From NCBI GenBank assembly GCA_019188255.1, contig JAETXT010000011.1, positions 2,046,001 to 2,110,000 on the forward strand: DNA of 64,000 nt, read 5' to 3'. The notes under the pieces were generated by a model that saw only the letters and a list, made by a program, of their open reading frames with translations, searched no databases and had not been told where the DNA came from. Both the position numbers and the translations under genes were made by a program. The DNA comes from Verticillium longisporum. Taxonomy: Eukaryota > Ascomycota > Sordariomycetes > Glomerellales > Plectosphaerellaceae. Positions 46,739-57,932 of this stretch are shown piece by piece; within the stretch, counting starts at the first letter, position 1; each line of letters starts with the position of its first letter.

Positions 46739-48289
46739 GACAGAATAGATGGTCCAGACTTTGAAGCTTTATAACCAGGTGATTCTGAGAAATGGTGATA
46801 CATTTTGAAGAAGTGGGAGGAGATCAATGAAGTACACATTTATGTGGATAGGCCGGCAGAAAGGCCTGATTAACAACCCCATCACCTCCAACGCTTGGCC
46901 GGACGCGGGATCCGAAATAACCGCCTTGTGACACAGTAATGAGGCGTAATTCAACAGAACCAGAATGAACCGTGTCCTTTAAAGCATCAGCTGCATGTCG
47001 GGATCGTTTACACCGCGGAACAGACCATACACATACCAGATTACCACACCATTAGCAGAAGGCTCGTCGAGATTCGTCGTCTCAGATACTACCTACGAAT
47101 ACTACCTTTTGTGTTACACGACATTTCACCGGTCATCCCAGATAACCAATACCATTACCAACCCCCAAGAAGGCTCTAGAAGTGAGGAAAGTCATTGGCC
47201 TGCCTTCCAGGTCTGACAAAATGATTCGGCTGTCATGTCACCGACACCTATCAGCAAGATCTAAGTACATACGTGGCGTGCTGTAAAGAAGTTTCCATTG
47301 GTCTGTGTACCTTGGATTTGTTGACTTGAGCCTCTTGATATCCTTGAAAGGCCAGCTCAACGTCCGTTCGCCAAGATTAGGTCGAATCCGATAGTTCTTC
47401 AAGACATCAAGGAAAGTCTGTTGGCTGTGGACGCCAGGGTACATTGACGAAAATAACTAGCCAAGGAACTTCCTGTCATGTCCATGATTTCGGATAGGCA
47501 TCTGGTCCCTGTCCATCGTTCGCTACAGCGGATACCTGAAGTGTGCAGCCACTGATTTGAGCTGGTTTATCTGCAGGGCTTTTCCAGCAGCACTTACTGA
47601 GTAAGATCGGACGTAGTCTTATATTATGGGCTGTATTGCTATCAACGTTCTAAGGGCCTGTTCCTTCGTTCCTTGGAATTCAAATACAAATACGCCCCAA
47701 AATTGCGATCCAAGCTCTGTGGTCAGGCGCCAAAATTGATTGCTATTTTCTCATGTGTGGAAGTCAAATCTTATATGACAGGAGTTCGAAATCTCAGACG
47801 ATCATCAACAATCGGATACGGCAGATCGAGCTAACAGTGCAATTGAGAGGGACGTACCATTCCCAAAGCCTTCACATGCGGTAAAGAGGACGACTGGCCT
47901 GATTTCGAGTGAGTGATTGAAGTTAGCGCAAGTGATGGTCACACACCAGGAGACGCAGCCGAATCTGGCCTGAATTGGCAGCTAGGCTCTGTCATTCACG
48001 CCTCTGTACTCCGAATCTCCACCGACGCCTTCCGGAAACTTGCGACGCCTTCTATGAACTTGACCTCTAATCTAATATACGCAGTATACGCCTTATCTCA
48101 GATTGATGTTCCTTCTTCCAGAGCACATTTCTTCCTTTCAATCTTCGATTTGTGCAATCCAGGAGCTTCCGTGATTGCTCAAACCTCCATCCAAGTCTTC
48201 AGCACTGCTGCCGGCATTCAACTTTTGTCTTCGACTCCAAGCGATTCGAGCAGCACGGCATCCACGGTGTACGCTCAGTGTATTTCAGA
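46739..48289. promoter_or_regulatory. divergent intergenic region between dioxygenase and fusion enzyme genes
   Basis: No gene is recognised in these 1551 bases. The two flanking genes are transcribed away from each other, so both promoters lie here and co-regulation is possible. No specific binding site could be assigned. Open frame extends upstream of 48290 in the fusion gene's frame to 48152, but its residues look non-coding. Confidence 0.45.
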
Positions 48290-50551
48290 ATGTCGTCACG
48301 CAAGTCTCTTCTTTTCAACAAGGCGACTGGTTCAATCAATGTCCACGACGATGTTTCACTGCCGCACTCCCTTCACTGCCAGATGCCGGACTTTGCCGCG
48401 ACGCCTCTTGTGTCGATGGAATCGTTGGCGAAGAAACTTGACGTCAAAGCCGTTTACGTCAAGGACGAGAGCAGTCGCCTGGGACTCCCCTCCTTCAAGA
48501 TTCTGGGTGCCTCCTGGGGCACCTGCCGGGCAATCATCGACCAGTTCGACTTGCCCCTCAACTCGTCTTTCCAAGACATCGCCCGCTGTGCACAGCAAAA
48601 GTCGATTGTCCTATACACGGCCAGCGCCGGGAATCACGGCCGGGCGTTGGCAGCCACAGCTCGTTTGCTAGGAATCCAGTCCAAGGTATATGTGTTCAAG
48701 GCGGTTGGCCCCGCAGCAGCCGAACACATAGCTTCCGAAGGCGCCGAGGTCGTTGTCAGCCAGCTGGATTACGATGGCGCAATGAGAGAAGCCCATGCTG
48801 CGTCCAAGACCGACCCCAGCGGACTCTTCATCCAAGATGCCGCGTTTGATGGCTACACCGACATACCGAAATGGATTGTTGAGGGCTACGCTACTCTCGT
48901 TGCAGAGGTCGATGCCCAGCTTGCTTCTCAGGGTCTGAGGCCGGATCTTGTCGTCACCCCTTGTGGTGTTGGGTCGTTGGCCCAAGCTGTCGTTCGACAC
49001 TGCAAGTCAGGCGATCGGGCATATCGTGTACTAGCGGTCGAGCCGGACACAGCCGCCTGTTTGTACGAGAGTTTGAGGCAGGGTAAAATCTCATCAGTGG
49101 CAACCTCCAAAACCATCATGGAGGGCCTCAACTGCGGCACAGTATCGCTTACGGCTTTTGACGATCTAAGATCGGGCGTTGACGCCTGCGTGACAGTGTC
49201 GGACCATGAAGCCCATGAAGCCACTCGTGTTCTCGCGGAGGGAGGCATCAACAGCGGTCCTTGCGGTGGCGCTACCTTGGCAGGCTTGCAACGGCTGGCG
49301 GAAAGCGGCCAGCGTCCCAGCTGGCTGACCGCCGACTCTGTCGTGGTGATTCTCAACACCGAAAGCTCACGCCACCACGAGAAGCCCTTGGACGTGACTG
49401 TCGAGGATGCGACAGGCTTGACTCAGATCCTCACGAGGATCGCATCTGCGAACCCCGATCTGTCGAACGATGCTGGTTCTGACGAGACCGTCATCGCAGA
49501 AAACATCTTCTCATGGCTTCGACACCGCGATCTGGAGGCACACTGGGTCGAGCGCACTGCGGGGCGGCCTTCCATCGTGGGCGTCCTACGTGGCACAGGA
49601 GGAGGCAAGTCTCTCATGCTGAACGGCCACATTGACACGGGGAGCCTTTCATCCTATGGCGAGGGCACGGATCCGCTCAGTGGCCTCCTGCAAGACAACC
49701 GCATCTATGGTAGAGGGTCCTTGGACATGAAGGCTGGCGTCGCGTCATCCATGGCAGTCCTCGCAGCTTTTGCCAAGTCGGGTGCCGAGAAGCTCAGGGG
49801 CGACATTATCCTGGCCGCCGTATCAGACGAAGAAAACTTCTCCAAAGGAACCGAGGACGTCCTGGCCGCCGGCTGGAAGGCTGATGCAGCACTCATCCCT
49901 GAACCAACCAGCCAAGCCATGATCACGGCGCACAGGGGTTTCGTGTGGGTTGAGATAGACGTGCTCGGCAAGGCTGCTCACGGCTCAGAGCCGCACATCG
50001 GCATCGATGCGATCCTGCTCGCTGGCAGTTTGCAAACGGCTCTCCTGGAGCATGGACACACGCTTCCCACGCACCCCCTCCTCGGAAAAGCGCACCTCCA
50101 CGGCGGCAAGCTTGTAGGCGGCGAGGAACCTTCAAGCTACCCGGCAAAATGCACCCTTACCATTGAGTTCCGGACGGTCCCGCCCCAGACACCCTCGTTG
50201 ATCATTGACGATCTGAATCGCCTTTTGAAAGAAGTGGCTGCAAAGACACCTGATTTCCAGTATGCCGCCCCGCGCATGACATTTACTCGGCCTGGGTCGG
50301 CCCTTGAGGATGATCATGGTTTTGTACAAACCGTAAAGACTGCGGTTGGGAACGTTACCGGCAATGTCCCAGCGCCAGCTGCAGCGGGATTCTGGTGCGA
50401 TGCAGGTCTTTTGAATGAGGCGGGCATCCCGTCGATTGTGTATGGGCCAAAGGGTGAAGGGCTGCATGCAGCTGTGGAGTGGGTAGATGTTGACAGTCTG
50501 AAGGAGGTGACAAAGGTGATGGAGGATATTGCGCGGACGTTCTGTTCGTAG
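48290..50551 (+). CDS. fusion of diaminopropionate-ammonia-lyase-like PLP enzyme and M20 metallohydrolase
   Basis: One uninterrupted exon encodes two enzymes in 753 residues (start MSSRKSLLF at 48290; an upstream ATG at 48152 is less likely). Residues ~1-365 are a fold-type II PLP enzyme most like diaminopropionate ammonia-lyase: the Schiff-base Lys is K70 in SFKILGASW, SAGNHGRALA (112-121) and PCGVGSLAQ (224-232) bind the cofactor phosphate, and EGGINSGPCGGATLAG follows. Residues ~375-753 are an M20 peptidase / acetylornithine-deacetylase-like domain with metal ligands H447 in NGHID, D479 in SLDMKAG, E514/E515 in SDEEN, E538 in PEPT, and GKAAHGSEPH in the lid domain. All key residues seen look intact. 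Such a protein could deacylate a conjugated amino acid and then eliminate ammonia from the product, but the substrate is unknown. Confidence 0.9.
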   Translation: MSSRKSLLFNKATGSINVHDDVSLPHSLHCQMPDFAATPLVSMESLAKKLDVKAVYVKDESSRLGLPSFKILGASWGTCRAIIDQFDLPLNSSFQDIARCAQQKSIVLYTASAGNHGRALAATARLLGIQSKVYVFKAVGPAAAEHIASEGAEVVVSQLDYDGAMREAHAASKTDPSGLFIQDAAFDGYTDIPKWIVEGYATLVAEVDAQLASQGLRPDLVVTPCGVGSLAQAVVRHCKSGDRAYRVLAVEPDTAACLYESLRQGKISSVATSKTIMEGLNCGTVSLTAFDDLRSGVDACVTVSDHEAHEATRVLAEGGINSGPCGGATLAGLQRLAESGQRPSWLTADSVVVILNTESSRHHEKPLDVTVEDATGLTQILTRIASANPDLSNDAGSDETVIAENIFSWLRHRDLEAHWVERTAGRPSIVGVLRGTGGGKSLMLNGHIDTGSLSSYGEGTDPLSGLLQDNRIYGRGSLDMKAGVASSMAVLAAFAKSGAEKLRGDIILAAVSDEENFSKGTEDVLAAGWKADAALIPEPTSQAMITAHRGFVWVEIDVLGKAAHGSEPHIGIDAILLAGSLQTALLEHGHTLPTHPLLGKAHLHGGKLVGGEEPSSYPAKCTLTIEFRTVPPQTPSLIIDDLNRLLKEVAAKTPDFQYAAPRMTFTRPGSALEDDHGFVQTVKTAVGNVTGNVPAPAAAGFWCDAGLLNEAGIPSIVYGPKGEGLHAAVEWVDVDSLKEVTKVMEDIARTFCS

Positions 50552-51000
50552 AAGCAAGTTCCAAGCGACCAACCGATGTATGGATAGCTTTCAAATTCAT
50601 CTTTCAACGAAGAAACAACCCTGGCGTCAAAACATTCCTGATAAAAACGCATGTAGGCGATTCATGAGGTAAACAGTTTCTTCGACAGAGCGGAAATAGT
50701 GAGGTACACACAGGTACAGACTCTTGTGCGTGTTGATCACACGAATCAACATGGCCATTGTGTCCCTCATGCTAAGAAGAGAAAATGAGACCCTAAAACA
50801 GTCGTAGGTATATCCCAAGCCGGCTGATGGGATTTAGTACGCAAAGTCACCGTTAGGACAATAACGGGCTAAAGCTGGTAGGCAATGAGATAGCGAGTGC
50901 ACTCTAGCCAAAAGTCCTGTCACTACCGTGTTGCAGATAAGAATCAACTAATTCTTCGAGATCTCTGCCACACACGAACTACCTAGGCTTGCTAGGCACC
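50552..51000. other. intergenic between convergent genes
   Basis: 3' region of the fusion gene and of the SRR1-like gene; nothing recognised. Confidence 0.5.
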
Positions 51001-52064
51001 TTACTTTGCTTGTCCCTGTGAATGGTGGTGCTGCTGCGGGGAATCCAACATGTCTTGGCAAACAATATCGTCGATCCTGGTGAAGATCTTCAGGCGCCCC
51101 AAAGATGTGATACTAGAGATGTCATCAGCGACTGCCGGGAAGTCTGAGGCTGCATATTCCCGCCACATCTCTCTCGTACGTGGAGTTTCCGTGTCAGCAG
51201 CGATTCTCCTGGTATTACAAGCGTCAGTAGTCACTTGGTCAGTAGCACCCTTCACTGAGAAGTACTGTAGGGCTGTCCACGCACTCGGATGAATCCAAAA
51301 TCTCACCAGGAGGTGTAGTGATGATCGAAATGGGGCGCGGCATATCAGCAACGATCTGCTTTACCGGCGCCGCAGTGTAGTTGGAGATAACCACCGTCTC
51401 CTCGTCGATTTCGGCAAAGCCTCCAGCGCCAAATGCACCGACGACTTCGAAGCCGACATCTTCCAAGATGGCTCTCGCCTCGGCTGTATACTTCGGGTCC
51501 TGCGTAAGTAGTCTGACGGAGGACCCGTCGGCAAGCCCTCGCAGGGTTTCGGCCATGGTGATAGCGGCCCAGTGCTGGATCATACCACTCTCCAAATGCT
51601 CCCCTTCCGTTATTGGGTTCTCAGATTGAGCGTTGCGGATTTTCCACCAGACAGGCGGGCGACGCACGAAATCTCCCAGGCCGAAGCAGACGATCTTGGT
51701 CACCTTTCGCTTCGCAAAGAGCTGCCGAATGTCGGCTTCAAACGCGGCGCATGTCTGGCTGTCGACCCATGCGGTTCGTTTTCCCTGGAAAATATCCTCA
51801 TAGTTCTCAATGTTCCCTTCATACCGCTGCATAGACTGATTCAACCAGTCCACGCGAAACGAACACAGGTGAGCTTCGGGGGGTCCATCCGGCTCCTTCT
51901 TTACAAACTTCCAGTAGTTCTGGAACTCTATAATTGGATTCCTGATACTGCTGATTAGCCCCGCAAGCATATATCCTCACTGGCTGTCCGTTCGGACATG
52001 CAGGGTGAAACTCGCCAGATTGGCTTGAGGACGCCGTGAAGAGGATTTCTCATGCGAAGAACAG

Positions 52065-52726
52065 CAGCGCTGCCGTCAATTCAATCCTATCAATTCAAAT
52101 ACTCAAACAACTAATCAAATTATACCTATTTCACGATTTAAATAGTTAAATTACCCTATTCGAATTAATTAACTATTTAAATACTATTAAGTTATATATG
52201 AATCTCGGGATTTCTATATTCCGGTAGATCATATAATTAAAAAATAGAATTGCACGTTATTACGAAATGGAATAGCCTGCCCTATAGCCCTGCCTCATAG
52301 CCGCCTATAGCCTAGCCTGTGGCCTGACCTATAAGCACGTGACCTGTCTATAGGCACGTAACCTGTCTATAGGCACGTGACCTGCCTATAGGCACATGAC
52401 CTGCTTCTACTTACTTAAGCCTATATAGCCTACCTACCTAGATAGCTAAATTAATCTATCTTATACTTATAGAATAGCTATATAGCTTCTATTAAGTGTT
52501 CCTAGCGTAACGCCTGCCTAGTCCCTAAGACCTAACTCTAGACCTAGCCCCCTAGAGCCGTAGCTATTTCTATATATATTATCTAGTTAGCGATAGCTTT
52601 ATTTACTAATTTAAACCGTATTAAATCCAGTTAATCAATCTAAATAGTTAAATCTATAGTCCGAAATATATTAAATAGTTAATTCCACCCCTAATATTTG
52701 AATTAATTGAATTGACGGCAGCGCTA
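52065..52726. mobile_element. non-autonomous hAT-like element (662 bp) inside the SRR1-like gene
   Basis: The termini are inverted repeats: CAGCGCTGCCGTCAATTCAA at the left, and its inverse at the right with one G-to-A change at the very end (GCGCTA). The target duplication is a perfect 8 bp, AAGAACAG, at 52057-52064 and 52727-52734. Eight-bp duplication and CAG ends point to hAT. The interior is AT-rich without a transposase and carries a 19-bp tandem array. The first nine bases (CAGCGCTGC) match the consensus end of the element at 13727-14308, but the interiors differ. Confidence 0.9.
52336..52410. repeat. tandem array, 19-bp unit, four copies
   Basis: Units start at 52336, 52355, 52374 and 52393 (CACGTGACCTGTCTATAGG and variants). 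They differ only by C/T or G/A changes, apart from the partial fourth copy, so each original unit had a CACGTG palindrome. Confidence 0.9.
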
Positions 52727-52981
52727 AAGAACAGTCCCGTCGATGCGCGGAAGATTGAAGAACTCCCGGACATAGGACTCGGAGACCTTCTTTTCAATGT
52801 TCACGAGATCTTCCTTACGATAGAACTTGATCCCCTTGTCATACAAGTCTGCGGCGCACTGACTGCTTCGTATCCATTGTGACGTCGGGTGATCGAAGGA
52901 AGGCAAGGGTTTAGTCTCTCTAGAATGTGGCGTTGTGATTTTCGAAGCCATCGTGAATCCAGTGATACTTGGCATGCTCAT

Positions 52982-55900
52982 GCAAGTCTTTTCTTGCGTG
53001 AATCTCGTGAAGGAATCAAATGAGCCGAGACATCGGAGGGCGACGGACGAGGCTTGCAACGAACATAGTCTCACTGCCATTTGGGCAGCTGTGCAGCAAC
53101 AGGCCCTTCGACACCCAATCTGTGCTGGGTAGCAGCCTTTTGTTGGTGATATCGGCTGCATCAAAAGTGAGCCAATCGGTTTTGCCCGACACTGGGCTCT
53201 AGTTAGCGAAAGAGCAGGCCAGAAAAAGTCAACTCGGAGCTGTGCTTCTACCAGCTGCACTGCAATTGAAAGAAATATGATCAACGCGAGTGTGTTGAGC
53301 TAGTTTTGCCCATCTGAGTGACCTACTCCTTGCACATTCGGTCCATTCCAAGAGTCCCTGATTTTTGCCAGCCTATTTCGGCTTGTTCCGGCAGCAAGCT
53401 CAAGAGTAGCTCGCCACTTTGCCTAGACGTTTGTGCAAAGCTCGTCGAAGTCGGTGACGCAATCAACTCATTGTCGAGAGAAATGTCTTCTACCACATCA
53501 GGCTCAGGGTAGCTGGAGCTTTAATGATATCAGTGCACTTGCGATCTGAACATGACTGATGCGGCGGATTACGGTCTTTGACACATGTCGTCTCGACTCG
53601 GGCGCTCTTCGTCTGGAACCTGCTCGAGGGCAATGGCTAGAGACATGAGTTGGTGATCACGGAGCGGCCTGATCCAGCTCATCCAATAGCCATCCGGGAG
53701 CTGATCAGGGAGCCGGGTCTACGCTAGTAGCCCGGGTTGGCAACGTTGCATGCGACGGGCGCCGGACTTTACCGAGTCAACACCTGCCGCCGTCAAGGTC
53801 TGACGACAAAGAGATGGTTCGTGTTTGAAACTAGGCTCTGAGATGAAGGGACAATACGTGGTGGTAAGGCTGGGACGTCCACGGGTTTTGCGGTCAGTTT
53901 TTCGATGGCGTCGGATGATTGACACCGGCGGACTGGATCGATATCATCTGTCAAAGAGAAAAAGAGATTGGCCCTCGGGGTCGGGAGATTCTCCGACGAC
54001 GAGGGTTCGCCGAAGGCATCTCGAAGCGAGGACGGGGTGCAGGGGTCATCAGCGGAGATTGACGGAATGTGGGCAATCGAGAACATGTCCCACATGGCGA
54101 TGATGAGACCGTCCAATGAAGAGCAGCAGGGCGATCTGTTTGCGAAGAGGACCCTCTGTCGCGTGGTTCTGGGTCGGGTCTGGGTCGCAAACGGCGGGTT
54201 CGTGATGGGACTGATGGGCTTCTAGGGGTCTTGCTTCCTGGTGGGGGTGACCAGAGGGTCAGGCGAGATGTCACCAGCGCAGATTGTGTGGAACAGCAAG
54301 CTCGATTGGTGTCACGGCTGCAGGTGTGGCTGCAGGTGTGGCTGCAGGTGTGGCTGCCGCGGTGGTCCTTGTCATGTTGGCGTGCAGACGCCAGTCGGAT
54401 CCTCGTTTGGATGTGGCCGTGGCAGAGCTAGACAGTGACGGGGAGAAAACGCTGGCGGCGGATGAGCGAGACGTGAGCATCCCAGAGCCAAGAGGCAGCC
54501 GATAGGAAAGTTTGCGCGGGCGGATCGCTAGTCGTCCACAGTGAAAGACGCTGAGGCCAAGGGGAAGGCCTGGAAGAATATGCTAAGGCCCGAAAGAAGT
54601 CGTGGTTGATCTGATAAAAAAATCTGCAGAAATCTCTTTTTCCCACTATTTCCACGCCTAGCTTCTCGAACTGCGCTCGAAGCTTACGTACCATCATGGC
54701 AACAAGGCTCCTTGCAGACGTATTTGCTAGTGCCTCGTACGTTGGCGAACCGGAACGACCAGAGCCCGGGTCTAAGGATACGAAAATTGACGGGTTCTGT
54801 CAAGCCTGCGCGATCAAGCGGACCGGGAAGGCAGTGGCTTCAGATGTCGAGAAAATGAAAGACAGTTGTCGCTGTCAAGTATTTCCTGGGTTGCAAGTCC
54901 GCAGAACTCTTTGCTCTGATGCCCTGTATCTCACCTGCCTGACCTGCCTGCCTGCCTGACCTGCCTGTGGGCAGGGCACCGCGCCATTCAGCCAAAGGCT
55001 GCAGCACCACTGCCGGCACATCCACTAGCAGGGCAGAGTGGCTGCCGTGGGTGGACGCGCCACTGACGGCAGGGGCTTTTGGGCGTTGGTGGGGAGCGGC
55101 CGAGCAGGCACGAGCGAGGAGCGAGTCCCAGTGGCGAGCACTGTCCGATCACGGCTGCTGGGGTTCGGTGGCCCCGCTCCATCTTATCAGATGGAGAGAG
55201 ATCAAGCCACTGACCAGGGTGGCGTGGAGACACCGAGTTCATACCGAGCACCCATTGGTTTGGGAAAACTGTGACAGGATCTGGGCCGACGGAGGAAATC
55301 TGCAGAGCAGCACGGCGAGGCATGGGCAGGCATTCATTCACAGGGCTGGGAGCGATGAGATGGTTTGTGGTTGAAGTTAGGCGAGACGTAGAGAAAGCAC
55401 TGCAACAAGAGTGACGAGATCCGGGACGACATGCCTTCAATCTGCAAGTAACGGTGCCTGACCAGAGGCACTCAGAGACTGTCGAGAGACCGTCAAGAGA
55501 GCCCCACCGGATGGCGAAGCAGGGACACGTCGGGGACGTTAGCGCATCCTTGGCCGTCGCCTCGTCCGGGTCGTTCTGTCCCCAGAAACTTCTCCTCCAT
55601 CTCCAGGAGGAAAGGATAACCGGTGGGGGAGAGGAGGAGCTTCTGAGGCAGGCTTCTGCAGCGAAGCGGCAAGCAGCACCCAGCAACCTGGAAGGCCCCA
55701 GGACTCGGTCCTTCCTGGCGTCCACGTACATAAGTCGCATGCGAGCCCCGTCTGATGATCGTCCCTTCTCTCCTCCTTTCTCTTGGTGTGCCCTTCATCT
55801 GACAGAGCATCTGACATTGATCGCTGTTTGATCGATCTCTCGATTCGCCTTCACCTGCAGTCGATCTTCCTTGGTATGTCGCCCTTCTTCTCTGGCGCCT

Positions 55901-56082
55901 CTGGCCGCCGCCATGTCCCATCCCCAACCAATGCTCTCTGCCCCGCCAAAGCTTGCTGCCCATGCCCCTCGCACCGTGATGGACGACGGCAGCCTACGTT
56001 TGGCGTCATCCAAGGCTCTCTGTCCCAATTTCTTCGTCTCCTCAGCTCTTCACACTTGGCTAATTCCCAATTCAGCATCGCC
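52982..56082. other. 3.1-kb intergenic region with short tandem repeats
   Basis: No gene is supported. A 12-bp repeat (GCTGCAGGTGTG) occurs three times plus a variant at 54317-54364, and CCTGCCTGAC-type repeats lie at about 54931-54970. A frame across the first repeat gives a hydrophobic Ala/Gly/Val stretch, which is probably just the repeat translated. Confidence 0.5.
54317..54364. repeat. 12-bp tandem repeat
   Basis: GCTGCAGGTGTG at 54317-54328, 54329-54340 and 54341-54352, followed by a degenerate copy. Confidence 0.85.
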
Positions 56083-57932
56083 ATGACCGAAAAAGCGATT
56101 CCTGCGGTGCCTGCGTCGCCCGCGCGCTCCAACTCGAACTCGGGCTCCCACGAGGCCGACGAGAAGGGCAACATCCACGCCCAGCCCCCCTTTGACAACA
56201 ATGTCCTGGCCTCCGGCCCCGGTGGTGGCGAGCCCCCAAGAGCCTCGATGAGAAGTCGTACGGTGTCGCCCGCATGGAGGCCATCTCCAGCGTCATGACC
56301 CGCACCGACCGTCTCTTCATCTTCTTCGGCGTCTTCCTCGTCGCCTACGCCTACGGCCTCGACGGCACCCTTCGTTACGCCTACCAGCCTTACGCGACCG
56401 CCTCTTTCCGCACGCACTCTCTGCTCGCCACTGTCAACGTCCTGCGCTCCGTCATCGCCGCTGCGGCCCAGCCCACGGCCGCCAAGATTGCCGACGTCTT
56501 CGGTCGCGTTGAGCTCGTCTGCCTGTCTGTCGCGTTCTACGTCATCGGCACCATCGTCGAGACCGTGTCCAACAATGTCGAGACGTTCGCGGCCGGCGCC
56601 GTCATTTACCAGATTGGCTACACCATGATCATGCTGCTCGTCATGGTCATCATTGCCGACATCACCTCGACCCGCTCGCGTCTTCTCTTCAGCTACATCC
56701 CCGCGACCCCCTTCATCATCAACACCTGGGTCAGCGGCGACATTTCGGAACCTGTTCTTCTCGGCAGCCTGAGCTGGCGCTGGGGTATCGGCATGTGGTG
56801 CATCATTTACCCCTTTTGCGCCGTGCCCCTCATCATCTCCCTCGCCATCGTCGGTCGTCGCGCCCGTCGCATGGGTCTCCTCGACCAGTACAAGACGTCC
56901 TTCCAGATTCTCGGCTTCAAGGCCGGCATGGTCGACCTCTTCTGGCGCCTCGATGTCATCGGCATCATCCTCCTGATCGCCGTCTTCGCCCTGATCCTCG
57001 TGCCGCTGACGATTGCTGGCGGCTTCGAGTCGCAGTGGTCCCAGGCCAAGGTCATCGCGCCTCTCGTCATTGGCGTTCTCTGCATCCCCGCCTTCGTCGT
57101 GTGGCAGATGCGCACCCCGCACCCTCTGGTCCCCTTCCGCCTGATGCGCGACCGCGGCGTCTGGGGCGCCCTCGGAATCGCCCTGTTCCTCAACTTTGCC
57201 TGGTACATGCAGGGCAACTACCTGTATACCGTGCTGATTGTCGCCTTTGACATGTCCATCACGGCTGCGACTCGCATCACGTCGCTCTATTCGTTCGTCT
57301 CGGTCATCACCGGCTTCATCCTTGGCTTCATCGTCTTCAAGGTCCCCCGCCTCAAAGCCTTCATCGTCGCCGGCACCGTGCTCTTCCTCGTCGCCTTTGG
57401 CCTCCTCATCCACTTCCGCGGCTCGCCCTCGGACGCGCAGGCGTCTGGCGTCATTGGCGCCCAGGTCCTCCTCGGCATCGCCGGCGGCATGTTCCCCTAT
57501 CCGGCACAGGCCTCGCTGCAGACGGCTCTGGACCACGAGAACCTCGCCGTCATGACGGGTCTCTACCTCGCAACCTATAACATTGGTTCCGCCTTTGGCA
57601 ACACCGTGTCTGGCTCCTTCTGGACCCAGCTGCTTCCCTCTGAGCTGAACAAGAGGTTGGCCCAGTTTGGCAACGAGACGCTGGCCCAGACCATCTACGC
57701 CGACCCCTTCACCGTCCTTGCCGAGTACCCCGTCGGCACCCCCGTGCGCACCGAGATTATCGCCTCGTACCAGCACATCCAGCGCCTCCTCTGCATCACG
57801 GGCATCTGCCTCTGCGTGCCGCTGATCGCCTTTGCGTCGTGCCTGCGCAACCCCCACCTCAACGACGAGCAGACGCTGGCCGAGGACAAGACTGTTGTGC
57901 GCCGCGAGGACGAGGATGCCGTGGTTCGTTGA
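56083..57932 (+). CDS. siderophore-iron transporter (MFS), apparent one-base frameshift near N-terminus
   Basis: Plasma-membrane or vesicular MFS protein of the SIT/ARN type that imports ferric siderophores. The predicted protein starts at 56083 ([13 protein letters not shown]) with a hydrophilic ~55-residue head. At a run of five C (about 56232-56236) the frame breaks; with six C it continues as [20 protein letters not shown] into the membrane domain. From the Met at 56274 onward the frame is open for 552 residues. About 14 hydrophobic segments are seen. Family landmarks include [61 protein letters not shown] and [20 protein letters not shown]. The tail is cytosolic and acidic. Homopolymer-associated loss of one base may be an assembly error, so I leave this as CDS. 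No peptide synthetase is in the window. Confidence 0.85.

Larger units (their letters stand above)
51001..52981 (-). pseudogene. SRR1-like domain gene split by a hAT-like insertion
   Basis: Encodes a fungal protein with the SRR1-like domain (family named after plant SENSITIVITY TO RED LIGHT REDUCED 1; fungal function unclear). The N-terminal part starts at 52981 (MSMPSITGF; 52951 also possible) and reads ADLYDKGIKFYRKEDL to PRIDGTVL. The element at 52065-52726 then adds a stop at once. Beyond it the same frame continues as RMRNPLHGV to CMSERTA, then introns 51980-51928 and 51306-51234. The core reads KIVCFGLGDF, VRLLTQDPKYTAEARAIL and VGAFGAGGFAEIDEETVV, and the C-terminal exon contains PRTREMWREY. 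Apart from the insertion the gene looks undamaged, so the loss may be recent or strain-specific. Confidence 0.85.

Noticed and set aside
52065..52726. The SRR1 insertion as a long intron
   Set aside because: Its borders are hAT termini flanked by an 8-bp duplication, not GT-AG splice sites at the duplication, and 662 bases is far longer than introns elsewhere in the window.
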